64,000 nt of DNA from Viscum album (lineage: Eukaryota; Streptophyta; Magnoliopsida; Santalales; Viscaceae): the NCBI GenBank assembly GCA_963277665.1, contig OY728121.1, positions 1,659,040,062 through 1,659,104,061 on the forward strand, read 5' to 3'. This document shows, in pieces, positions 46,452 through 59,875 of the stretch. Made by a program: the position numbers and the translations under genes. Position 1 is the first letter of the stretch. Each line of letters begins with the position of its first letter. The notes below the pieces were generated by a model that saw only the letters and a list, made by a program, of their open reading frames with translations, had not been told where the DNA came from and searched no databases.

Positions 46452-48458
46452 CACTACCACAGAAATAGTTTTTCGTAGTGCCCCCCCCCTTTATCAGTGC
46501 TGTTTTTAGCACTGATAAAGGGACCCCGTTTATCAGCACTTGTTTAGTAGCGCTAATAAGGGGGGGGGGACCTTTATCAGCGCTTTTTTTAAAAGCGCTG
46601 AAAAAAGGCCGGGTTCAAAAAAATTAATATATTAATATATAAATTTAGTTATATTGATATATAAATATAATATATAATTTTTAAATATATTTTTGATAAG
46701 TATAAATGTACATTTACACTTATTATACTTAATATATAAGATATTTAGTGAAAATGGATTTTAAAAATTTAAAATTTTTGTAATTAATAAATTGCTATTC
46801 ATTATAGAGTAATAGTCATTTAAGAACAATTTGAAGTCTAAAAAAAATTAAAAAAATTAAAAAAAGATCCAAAATATGTTGAAAATGCAACTCAAACTTC
46901 AAACGACCATAACTTTTGATCCGGGTGTCCGTTTGAGCTCAACCACATATCAAATCGAAGCCTGCAACGAGCTCTACCTCCCAGTGATCAGGATTTCCCT
47001 GGTCAAGAGATTATGGAGGCCAAAAGAGGCCCAAAAGACCTCCAAAACTGAGTTTTTAGTCGGGGTACCCCGATTTTTTAAAATTTTGTGGATTTTCAGC
47101 CTCGTTTAAGGGGGTATTATTGGATTTTTTTGGTGGGGTCTGAATTTATTCCAAGTTATTACATTCTTATTGACATTAGGTCTTTAAAATTTTATCGTTT
47201 TTTATAATGTACTGCTATTTATAATCAAATATATAACTATATGTACATATTTTTTATATATTCACACCTAAAAATTTAATTATAAATATTAATAATAAAA
47301 TATAATTACATATAGAATATATTAGCTTTATCTAAATAATAAGTAACATCCATTTTATTTAAGATACAAATATATGAATATTTATATTCCTATATATTAA
47401 TCTAACTATATATATATTAATCTAACTATATATATATATATATATTAATCTAATAACTATATATATATATTAATATAACTACATATATATATATATATAT
47501 TAGTATTACAATAAATATATATATAATAATATCACTATAAATATATATATTAATATCACTATATATATATTAATAAAACTATATATATATATATTAATAT
47601 AACTATATATATATATTCATATAACTATATATATGTTAATATAACTATATATATGTTAATATAACTATATATATATATTAATATAACTATATATATATTA
47701 ATATAAATATATATATATATTATAATATATATATATATATATATTATAATATAACTATATATAAATTTATATAAATATATATTACTATATGAATAAATAT
47801 AACTAAATATATATATATATGTAGAGATATCATGAATTGGAAGAAAAATCAAAATAGAGTAGTCGTAAAGGCTTAGGCACGCAGGGGGGAGGTCTCGAGT
47901 TCAAATCATGGGGGAGGCAAGGGTGTGCGCGCATGGGGGAATATAGCCGCAAGCACTATTAAAGGGTGAAGGGGGTACGTGTGGTGTATGGGGTGTTGTA
48001 CATGGGTAGAAAAGCACTGTAAAAAGGGGGTCTCATGTACTATAAAATCCCGCCCCCGATTGGTAGTATTTTTTACTTTTTTTAATTTTTTTAAATTTTT
48101 TTAAATTTTTTTAATTGTATTTAACTTTTATTAATACTTTTTTAAAAGCACTGATAAAAGGGTCCTTTATCAGCGCTAAAACAAAAGCGCTGATAAAGGA
48201 AGCGCTGATATAGGACCCCGTTATCAGCGCTAAAAAAAGCACTGATAAAGGGGTACTTTTATCAGCGCTTTTTTTATCGCTGATAAAAGACCCCTTCTAT
48301 CAATTCTTTTTTAGCGCTGATAAAAGGGGACTTTATCAGTGCTTTTCGGAGCGCTGAAAAAGGGGACCCCCCCTTATCTTTTCCAGCTTTATCAGCACTT
48401 TTTCTAGCACTGACAAAGGTCATTTTTAGTGCTGATAAGGGCCGTATTTGTAGTAGTG
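46452..48458. mobile_element. Non-autonomous CACTA (En/Spm) transposon, 2,007 bp
   Basis: The left end CACTACCACAGAAATAG and right end (read inward) CACTACTACAAATACGG are typical CACTA termini, flanked on both sides by the 3-bp duplication CAC (46449-46451, 48459-48461). Subterminal regions carry about 20 copies, in both orientations, of TTTATCAGCGCT or its complement AGCGCTGATAAA: about 6 at the left end (46485-46610) and 15 at the right (48140-48440). These are the usual kind of transposase-binding repeats. No transposase frame is present; a 77-codon frame at 46876-47109 and a TA-rich array fill the middle. Confidence 0.88.
47390..47830. repeat. TA-rich minisatellite inside the CACTA element
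   Basis: Irregular repeats of TATATATATTAATATAACTA type, about 20-26 bp each, with pure (TA)n runs. The tyrosine/isoleucine-rich open frame it creates is not a gene. Confidence 0.85.
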
Positions 48459-51400
48459 CACATCTAGATTAAATTAGTTGATCAAAACCATAAAAATTTA
48501 ATAATCATAAGGCTACATTAGTATTATATAAAAAGGTATTTGATTATGATAGTATCATATGTATTTTTTTCTAATATTCTAAAATAATTTTACGAAAATG
48601 AAATTAATCATGTTATAAAAAAACGAACACTTAACCTTTTCATTCTTTCTCATTGTATATTCATATTACATAAATTAAAAATATGACTAAACAACATTGA
48701 ATCCTAGAATTTAATTAAAATGGACTAAATGAGTGTATGACAGTAACTAGATATTACAAATTTTTTTTGAGGTCATTGGATTAGGACAATGGGTTGTGAT
48801 AATCTATAATAGGGAATGATGTGAAATGTAATGATTTACAATGTACATCCATTCTAAGATAATCATGAATTTAGTATTAAACTAGATGGGATTTACATAC
48901 ATTATGTCCCACGTCTACTCAATAGATTATGAAAAAGTATCATGTGAATCTTTATATCTTTATATTATATAACTTTTTTATGATGGCATTGAGAAACATT
49001 TTCTTGAAAGAGATAATGTTAAATTCATTTGTATTGTTTTTAAAAATAAAAATTTCTATAGGCCACTATTTTATAAAATTTATGAATGTATGAATAATTT
49101 TTTTTCTATATTAACAATGAATATGTGGGATCACTTTTCAATTGAATTAATGCGGTTTATTTTTTGTAAAACATAAAAAAATATCCAAATATTGTTTGTT
49201 ATCAATATTATTATTGTTTTTCATATCACGAAATCAATCATGAATTATTCATATCATTCTAAAGTGTTTTTATAATTTAAAAAATAGGGTTTTGATATAG
49301 TTTCATAAGTTATTTACTATGACATTATATAAGGTGAAATGGCACAAACTCAACTAGAATTTAGTACAAGTGTGAGAATGATAGATATATTCAATTAAAT
49401 ATTTACGTGTCTAATTAATTTTTTCCATACCATATGAAGTGGTATAAGGATATCATATAGTCTGATATATAATACACATAATGTAGGCCTTATGGGTACA
49501 CATTGTCTTTAATATTACAAATCATTTGACTACTTATTTAGTATTTTCATGACATATGATATGTTGATATCACAATGAAAATATATGAATGGGCCATAAT
49601 TTATGATTTTAAAAGATAATAAATTGATTAATAATTAAAAAAATTATATTATGTATCATATAAAACTAATATTTGTAATGAATGGGTGAATTAAAACAAC
49701 ATCTATACGATAAATTCTATTTTTGAAGAATTGTAAAAGTGTTGTAACCAAATCCATTTTCTAGTACATTATTTATCTTATCATTATATTCCACACAAGT
49801 TAATGGAAATTTTATGAGTCCAATATTATTAAATAATGAATTTATAAGGGTGTGTTCATTAAAGATATCCTTGATCAGGTCTATGCCAATTCTTCTTGAT
49901 TCTCAATCTTCCAACACCATTTTAATCATCGGTACTTGTAAATCGTGGTTTTGTTGATGGTGCAATCAAAGTAGTTGGGTGACAATTAATAATATGTGGA
50001 TAATGTGTGGAGGGAGGAACCCATTGGTTTATATAAATAAAAATTCATTAAAAAACATGATTTAATGTCAAGATTAGTTGGTGAATATTTGGAAATGTAA
50101 ACATTCCGTATTTATGAAATACATGGTTTCAATTTTCCATGGCATGGTGTTAATGGGAATAAGGTTTATAATTTATTATAATAATTTTAAAAATTATTTA
50201 TTCACCCATATATCCCATTAAATATAAGTCAAATTGTTTTTGTTGTTCACTCAACACTACACTATGTTATCCCTATATTATTAGATTGTATATATAGATT
50301 TATTTAATTTGAGAATAAAAGTTTATGGAGGATATGTTGATGATTGTTTAAAATAGTTTTATAGGAAATATAATATGACGAAATGTTACAATATATATAT
50401 CCTTGGATATAGGGCCTTAGAATGACCATATTATAAATCATATAGTGGGGGTTTAATTAGCCTAGTGGATAGAAAGAGCTATCTTTTTCTACTAAAAGGT
50501 AATGGATTGTTGTAGGGTGGTCATAGTATTGGTTAAGAATGATGGTTTTGTTGTGTTATTGGTGGAATTTATGGAAGGATAGAATTTATCACATTATTAC
50601 TATGAAAAATAGCTAAGGAACCTTGTATAACACAATAGGTTCCCCAAATATAGAGGTTATAAAAAACTCCTTTCATTTTTGGATTTGACCCAACCATAGT
50701 TGATATATAATTAGATACAATATTTATATATTTAATTTTAATAAAGGTCTTTATAACATTATAGATATATACTCATCTATTTATATGTGTATTATCAATT
50801 AGAAAAGGTATATAAATGAGATATCATATTGAAAAATTCAATTGGAACAACATATCAATATTACTGATAATCTGTCCCACTCGTCCAATTAATATGTGAT
50901 AAGCATAGGAAATGAATAGTTTAAATAGTTTAAAACCAAAATTTATTTGACTTAACATTGCATTATTCATGGAAAGGATTCGATTTACCATGAATTGACA
51001 TTCAAACCCTGAAAAAAATGATGATTGATATACCATTAGGCTAGTGATAATATTTTCATATTTACTCAGGAGATGGAGTCTCATATAATGTGAACTGGAT
51101 CTAGAAATATGAACATACTACATAACACATGTTGGATCCTATTTTTTCATGGTTTTAATTCAATAAAAATGTATTATCTCTAAATATTAGTAGAATAAAT
51201 TGGATATTATGTTATATTTGACATTCTATGGATTCCATTATGTTACGAGATTTACATATAGATTAACTATCAACAAAAAGCAATTTCTTTTTCATCAAAA
51301 GCATACCATATATAAATAATGAATACTATAGATTCTATAGTGTTATTAGAAGATATTTTTAATAAGGGATTTATTTTCATGAAAACCTATCATGTGTTGG

Positions 51401-54400
51401 TCATTGGAGTTTCTTATTTATAGGATGACTAGAATCTATATCCATTTGAATCAATTTATAATACCAAAATCATGATGTTGTTAATAAAAAGTATCGAATA
51501 ATATATGTTAATGATATACTCTATAATATAGAGATAATAATACATTTCATAATGATTACTAAAAATTAAAACAACCACCAACATGAGTTATAGATGGGGA
51601 TATTTCAGAGACCTCGTCATGTGATGATATAGAAATAATGACTTCACAATGATTTTATTTGGGATTTTTAATGCTTTATTTATATTCATGGGTATCCTAA
51701 ATCATATTTTCCAATAATTTTCATACTAGTTTTTATTTTTCTTTATTTTCTAAATTTTTATATAATCATATATGAAATAAGATCATGTGGACCATCTTAG
51801 AAGTATTTTTGGTCCATTTAGAGAGTAATGACAATATACTCCAATATTAATGAGTTCTGTTTGGATGTAGTGGTTGAATTTAATTATCAATCTCATTTTC
51901 GGAGGGGTGAAAATGTATCTGATGATGGCGATAGTGGTAATATATTTAGATAGTCCAAATAATGGTTTATAAAACACAAATTTAATTTGTTTATTTTGAT
52001 ATTATAAAGTACTAATATAAAATATATATTATATCTTGGATTAAATGAATCCAGATAAAAAAATATGGAATAAATTAAAATGTTAAGATATAAATTATAA
52101 TGACCTTGTAGAGCTACAAGATAGAGTGGTTAGTTAAATAATCAGGAGATTACACAAAGAGGGAGTGAACTACTCATTTTTCAATGATGTATTAGTGATA
52201 CTATTTGGATATATTAAATTGTACCATTACTGGTGACTATATATTGATATTGTATTCTAAAGGATAATGAGTAAAACCTTTTGACTAATTACTTAATGTT
52301 AGAAGAAATAATATTGACCATTAATAAAAAATAATTATCCACTTGGGGACTATTTTTATAGGTAATAAGGATATAAATATACTTAATTAAATATTTTATT
52401 AGAATTATCAAAAAAATATTCAAGAGTAGGTTTCTAGATTTTTTATAAGACTAAAAATTATTGATTTAATATATTATTTTCATATTATAATTTATAACAT
52501 AAGCACATAACAATTAGAGAGAATTCTACTTTTCATGAAAATATTCAATTGATATAAAAATAAAGGATATGATTTCATATAATAAAATATAAATTATTTT
52601 TAGGAGATAGTATTTATATTTATCAGATGTTTGTGAATCCTAAATTTTCCTATTTAATCAACAAAAAATAACATTGATACACAAAATATGAGTTCCAATA
52701 TGTCTATAAATTCTTAGTTTATTACACAAACAAATTTTCCAATATTCGTTACTATAAAATAATATATAATGTTTGAGATATAATTTTATTTTCAAATGGA
52801 GTCAAGGCTATAATAGAGCTTTACAATTCTCCTTTAGTGTTACACCAGTTATGTTAAAAACATATATCATGATCATAAATGATAGTTATAAAGGTCATTA
52901 AAAAATAATGTAATGGTAGCATTTTTAGTGCTGTGCCTTATCAATTGGTGATACCAAGAATCGGTTTCTGGGAGGTTATAGTAATGTGTTGAGATTCCAA
53001 AAATGTATATAGGATAACATATTAATATATTTTGGAAAATATTTTATAACCCCAATAATATTTCCTGGTCATTAATTTTTATAATTAATTTGTTGACAGA
53101 TTATACATATTTCATACATATTCTAGAATGAAAACCCTACTAAATATATTTGTACACATTTATTTAGATTCAATAATTGGATTGAACAAGGATCCCTCAA
53201 TGATTGTCACTAATCTATATTATTTATTCCCATCATTATTATAGATTATTTTGAAATATGAGTTCTTGAATTATATTCAAATGGACACATAGTTCATTAT
53301 TTTATTAATTGAAAATGTTCATTTAACAGGACCAAGAGGATATTTTGTGAGATTTTATATTTTATTTAAATGGAGGATATACTGATAGTTTTCCTAGAGA
53401 TGATATATCATAAAAAACCTACAACTGCTCTATTTTAATAAAACTATCATATGATATAGATAATTTCCATATTAGTCATTTACCATATTAAATATATAAT
53501 GTACATAATAACGGGGTTATAATTTATTTATTTTCTAATAGATATGGTTGAATTTGTAACAACCATATATTTTTTGAAATATTTTTATAATATAAATTTA
53601 AACATTTTGATATACTTTGGTACACACAATAATTATTTTTGATTTCATTATAGTCAACATAAACATTTTATTTCATACACAAACCATTGGGTTTAATGGA
53701 GATGTGAGAGACTGTTAAAATATTTTTATGCAATATGAATGTTGTCACCTAGAAGTTAGAATGATAAGTATGAATAACGTGAACTAAATTATGAAAATAT
53801 ATTCATTACTTATTTATATAAAATTAATTCATTGGTAACTAATTGATTTTAATTCTTAATAGAACCAATTTCAAAATAAAAGAAATCTTTTTCTAAAAAA
53901 ATATATTTATTCCACACATGTGTTTTAAATTATTAAATTACAAAACTAAATTTTTTATAATAATATTTATAATATTTATATATTATATATTGAATCTAAA
54001 ATTGATAATAGATTTTTTAACTAATAATAATATTAAATAAATCAAATTTCACATTTTAGAATAGTATTCATATAAAAAAGTATTACCGCTTTTTAAAAAC
54101 TTATTTTAAAATAGTTTTTTTTTCACATATATTAAAATTATTTTACAATATTAAATCCATTTATAAGATTAGAATTTAAAAATTTTCTTAGGGGGAATTT
54201 TTGAAAATATTTTGAGAGGATAATTTGTTCGATGAATAGAGAAAAATATTTTTTTTAATTTAGAAATAACATTTATGTTGTAATTAGAAAATATAAAAAT
54301 TGATTAAATATATATTAAATGTAAAATTGGTTCTATTATATAGAAATTAATCAATTTTAGGCCATTTTAACCAATTTATCATTCTGTTTCCATATTTTTT

Positions 54401-54600
54401 ATCTTTTCAAACTTCTTATTTAGAAAACACCTTTTTCATCAGGCCTACGAGATTCGTTTTTAATATTAATGTTCCACTTATATTAATAGAATTTGAAAAA
54501 CAATTGATTCCATATTACTATTTGTAAAAATTTATATAATCTACTAAGGAAGTCTTGAATTTTTACCTCAATTAAAATTAAAAATAGTAAAAATAAATTT
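48459..54600. other. AT-rich intergenic DNA
   Basis: About 6 kb of strongly AT-rich sequence with no recognisable coding, RNA or transposon end. The longest open stretches (such as 50824-51084) have no domain I recognise and a composition like their surroundings. Confidence 0.6.
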
Positions 54601-54659
54601 CCATAGTCATGATTCTTACAGGTGTTTCACGGGGTTAAAATAAAAGAATAAAGTGTATA

Positions 54660-56100
54660 TGACCTATAAAAACCCCAAACCCGATTTAATACCCATATCT
54701 AGAACATATAAACAAAATGGATTGAGGATTCTCATTATAGATCCTTGTGGGATCTGAAAAATGTTGGTACACCATTTTTTTAAAAAATACAACTGTACCA
54801 TTCACATCCATTATAATAGGACACATGATCTCTGTTCCCCTTCACACATCCAAAACAATTTGGTTACAATGTGTCCACCTAAAATAACCATCATAATTCC
54901 CAAATGATATCCTATTATCCATAGTTTGTTAAAAAATCCAACCTGTAAATCAATTTGGTACAAACCGAAAGAAGTTCTCAAAAGATATGACATTCTTAAC
55001 CAAGCATAATATTTTATTTTTTCCCCTCATTAATTTCTTATTAAACCAATATTATATAATAAAACAAGTTTATTAAAAATAAAAATATTTTATTATGTAA
55101 TTTTAGTAACCAAAATCTATTGTCTCTTCCATCAAATGAGATATTATAATATTGCTCATGTCTATAGCATACTACTTCAACATGAACTAATATAATTCAT
55201 TTTCAATCACCATATATCTAGGATGGTTATAATGATGTATTTAAAGAATATATATTATATATACGATTTTATTAAACCCATGGAATTATAATAACACATC
55301 TTCTTTCTTACATCCCAGAATGTTGGAAAACATTAACTTTTGTCATGTGTGTGGTAGACAACCGCCTTAAGAACTATGTCATGAGTTTTTAATTTCTATT
55401 TTAATTAGATGGTAATGATGTAAGATTAATTTAATATTTACTATATTTTTATAAAAATTATAATTCTATAAAGATTATATCACATGTAGCTTCTTACTAT
55501 CCATCTCATGGTAATATGATAACTTCATTCATGTGTGTGATGAACTATTGCCTCACAAAGTGATGTTATTCATTTTTACTAACACTATAAATGTATTATA
55601 ATTATAGTAAATTTATTGAATATATGTGATATATATCAATTAAAAATTGTTGTATAATTATAACATATTATGTACCATTCTTTCAATCCATTAATCTAAA
55701 AAATGGAAACAACGTTCAGGCATACATATGGCCCACCGTCTCTAGGAACGGTGCATTTCATTTTCTATCTAATACATTCAATGATTTATGTAAATAAATA
55801 AATACATAACATATTATAAACCTATATCATGTGAAAAATTATATAGGGTTTTTTACCATGATCATATTAATATTAACAAAACTAACGAATAAAAACATTC
55901 AAAATACAAAGCAGTTATTAAGAAAAATGAGACTTTATCTAGGAATTTTTAATAAATAAGTTAGTAAAGGTCATAAGTAAATCAAATATTGTATGATATA
56001 TGTCATTAGGTTTCTATAATATATTTTTAATAAAAATATATTAATTATTCTTGATTCTTGAATGTGTACATAAGAATTTAATGCTTAAGGTAAGGGATTT
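54660..56100 (+). mobile_element. Decayed LTR related to the array LTRs, opposite strand
   Basis: Landmarks of the array LTR appear in order on the plus strand: TATA-like CTATAAAAACCCC near 54664; a match to the first donor region near 54965-55005; cassettes 3, 2 and 1 (55330-55380, 55519-55565, 55713-55750, read on the minus strand); and TTAAGGTAAGGG near 56086, matching the second donor. Cassette 1 keeps the arms CGTTC/GAACG. Its distance to the donor (about 340 bp) equals that in LTR A (about 336 bp). Most CpG sites are now TpG or CpA. Outer ends were not found. Confidence 0.5.
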
Positions 56101-59100
56101 CTCTCCTAATTTTTACTTATTTGTAACATATTTCATATTCACCATATATTACCTTTATGCGGTGTATATATTGAAAATAAATATATTTTATTATTATTAA
56201 GATGATTATTAATCGGATTTACATATATATTTGAAAATCTATATTTCAAGGTGTTTATGATTAAAATGTTTGGAAAGTGGTATTGGATTTTTGATATAAT
56301 TTTCTTCCTTTGAGATTTATGTTTTGTGATGCACCACTATTAATTTATAAGGATTATATATAGATATATTTACATCTAATATCATGAATATATTTTTCAA
56401 ATTATTTTTTTAATTGAATTTAATGAAATTATTTCATGGGGCCTATGATTTAATGTTACCAAAGTGGTATGTTTTTTTATGATATAGTCTCATATTTTAT
56501 CGAGATTATTAATTATTATATTTATGATGATGAAATATAATGAACCATATCTTAATAAATTCAATAAATTTCTTATCATTTATTTATTCTATGTTAATTC
56601 AGGATTTCCATTCATTTTCCTCTTTTTATATACATGGGAATCAAACATGAATGTTTTTATTATAAACCTTAAGGGGTTAATACATTACAAATAAGGATGG
56701 TGGTATCATTATAACCCAGATGGGTGGTTCCTTTTCCTACATTAAATGTATTTAATAAATATTTATATCACATGAGATAAAAAACTAGAATGGGGTCTGA
56801 AAATATTTTTTAAGGGAGTCACTCAACTATGATAGTATTCAGAGTGAACCTTGACTACTACGATGATTTGGGGATTAAACAGATTACACTATGATAGTCT
56901 ATGAAATGAGACATGAAATAATATGTAATTTTTTTATATTCATATGGGAATTCCCCCACTCTGTTTTATGATCTATGTGCATAGAAGATTATATTAAATT
57001 ATAGATTATTTGATGGACTAAAATGTGAATCAAATTGATGAAAAGGATACCCCAATAAACAATTTATATCTTATTTTTTAATTGATATAAATTTAAAATC
57101 TGGTAGAATAATATTTAGATGGGTTGTGTGTTTAGATATTTGCTGAAAATTAATGTGTTTGGGTTTTGATCACATGAATGATCTATTTCTCCTAATAACA
57201 TATAGAAATATAAATATTTTATTTTATAAGTATATGAAACCAAGAAAGGACAAAATAGAAAATAATTGAATAGAAAAATAAAACTGATCCATATCTATGG
57301 TAGTACTACTAATCATCATAGGAGCTCCCATTTGGGACTAATTTTATACTATATGTAATTATTTTTTTTCAACATATTTATTTTTTATATAAATTAAAAT
57401 TATTGAAAATTTATGATTAGTATTTATTTTTGATATTATCTCAATATAAATACATATCTAACTACATTAATATCTCAAATGGTCTAATATCATTGGTTAG
57501 TGATGTAGTAGACTGAGGTGGTAATGGTGTTCCGCACAGAGCTGGGCACAATTATTGTTGTTCTGATTGGGTACCCTAGAACTATCTCTTGTATGTACAA
57601 TTATTAACATTTATTGTATATAGTTTTATTTATAAATTTTTTTCATATTGTGAAAATAATATTTCTTTTGAATGTACTATATAGATACTAATGTACCTAT
57701 ATTACATGTCTTATCAAAAGGTTAAAGTAGTTACTACCCATAATGATAGTCCTAGGATAATATGAAATTTTTTTAACCAAATATTATATATTCTAGGAAT
57801 ATTATCCTTGCAAGAAAAAAATTATTTATGACTATCATGTGTAGGGGATCATAAAGGGTTATACTGATTATCATTATATTCACACATGGTAATAATATAT
57901 AGATGATATCATGAATACTAAGTTGAGAATCAGAATTCAACATGTTATAAGTGAAATTGGTTATTCATTTCAATAAACATGTGTATTACTCTCATTAATT
58001 GAAGATATTATCAATGTGTATCAGATAATAAAATGTTTTTATGTAATATTAAACCCATAATATTTATGTTGTGGTGATGTAGCTTCCATTGGATTTATCA
58101 TTAGTGTTCGAGCATTATTGGAATGATCACCAATGTATATTTCTCTTCTGATTAGAGTAATAAACCTAGTCCTAGATTATAGGGTTTGTAGTACCATAAT
58201 GAAATCTATTTCAATGGTATAAGATCTAGGACTAACATATAAAGTCACACAATTCATAATAAAGAATGTAATGATGGGGGGAAATGTTTTCAATCCTTCT
58301 CAATGAGATATGACTTGAAAAATTGATTACATTACACTTTGTATATTAATATGATAGGTTATCATGTTTTAATAATACATTATCTAATTATGGGAATTGA
58401 AATGTTTTCTAGACTCTACTTCTAGTCTATTATTAATAATCTATACTAACGAGATAAGACCCTACAGGGACACAAAATATGTGTATACATGATACTACTC
58501 TATTTTAACAAATTTTACATTATGAATTTCTTGGAATAACTATTGGGATTTGGTGACAAATGATTTGGACTGATCACAATGAAATAATAAAATTCAACAT
58601 TATTTTAAATTAGAATTATATTTATTTGAATTTATTTCCTCACTCTATTCCTATGTAATTGAGTAAATACATTGAATTTTTTTTCAAAGAATATTTTTAT
58701 TCACGTATCATTAACAATAGAATGGGATAAGTGATACATGGTAATGGATTTAATTTTAGCATGAAATATAGATTTTGTGATATAGGTATGTGATAAAATA
58801 TAACTAAATTGTTTTAAATAGCTACTATTGTAACTTAGTTTCAATTTGTTATTATATAGATGGTTTAATTTATTTAAAGGTTTATGTTAAATTAATAATA
58901 ATTTATACCTACTTTTATAGGACACGATAATCCCATAGTCTTTGGACTATTAATTATATCAAATTTTAGAGAACCTGTTTCTTCGAACTCAAATTCCAGA
59001 GGAAAAAACATGATATCCATAATCCCCTATCCATGTTCTTCATTGTGGATTGAACAAATAATGCTTCCATGATAAAAAGGTTACCAAATGTGTCTTAAAT

Positions 59101-59736
59101 TCTTCATGACACTAGCTAGAGATAGAATTTTATATTCTGGATAGGATATTTATGTGAGGGTGGAAAATATAAGTGTGTTTAAACTCATTGACTTCAGGAA
59201 CTAATTTTTGAATATTGGGGGAACACAATGACATCTTCAAATCAAATGAGGTTGCATTGGGTTTTAATTTATTACATAATTTCGTCCACATTAGATCCAA
59301 AAGAATAAAATGGTTTACATTTCACTGGATACCATGTCAAACTATCATTTATTAGTTTATATTTTAAAATATTGTATTTTTATTATAATAAAACTTTCAT
59401 GATATCAACAAGTGGTGTTAGATCAGTCATTTACATAGTTAAGTTGAATTATAATTAACTTCTCATGAATTTATATAAATGGCGTTGTTACAATATAAAC
59501 ATCAATAATTATACTTCGATGCAAGTTCAAATGGTCATGATATGTCGATTAAAATATCAATATAGTGATTTCAGGAAAAAAATATTTTAAATATATTTTT
59601 CAAATTAGACCAATAGTGACCTATGACTATTATTCTTTAGTCGGATATATAATTTTCAAAGGGTACAAATTCTATAATTTGGTATTCCACGTCATTGAAA
59701 ATGTATTCATAGATTTATATATTAATTAAAATTTTA
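56101..59736. other. AT-rich intergenic DNA
   Basis: No gene or transposon end recognised. The LTR remnant to the left should extend to about 57.4 kb if full length; TGGTCTAATATC at 57480 could be a wrecked primer binding site, but this is weak. Confidence 0.5.
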
Positions 59737-59737
59737 A

Positions 59738-59744
59738 CACACAG

Positions 59745-59782
<38 letters not shown>
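59738..59782. repeat. (CA)n(TA)n microsatellite
   Basis: Near-perfect CA repeats to about 59767, followed by TA repeats. Confidence 0.95.
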
Positions 59783-59807
59783 GGGATTTTTATCCATGGA
59801 TGAACAA

Positions 59808-59875
59808 TAGCTCGTACGTGAATAGTACCCATAAGTGAATAGTAACTCTTATGTGAATAATACCCAAATGTAAAC
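59808..59875. repeat. Short direct repeats of GTGAATAGTA
   Basis: Three spaced copies (the third reads GTGAATAATA) about 20 bp apart, next to the microsatellite. Confidence 0.6.

Noticed and set aside
46876..47109. 77-aa frame inside the CACTA element
   Set aside because: No transposase motif; its sequence resembles non-coding filler common in CACTA elements.
47625..47852. 75-aa Tyr/Ile-rich frame
   Set aside because: Product of the TA-rich minisatellite in the CACTA element.
50824..51084. 86-aa frame, and similar ones at 51783-51977, 54811-54993, 61850-62134
   Set aside because: No domain, no repeat of the frame elsewhere, and composition like the AT-rich surroundings.
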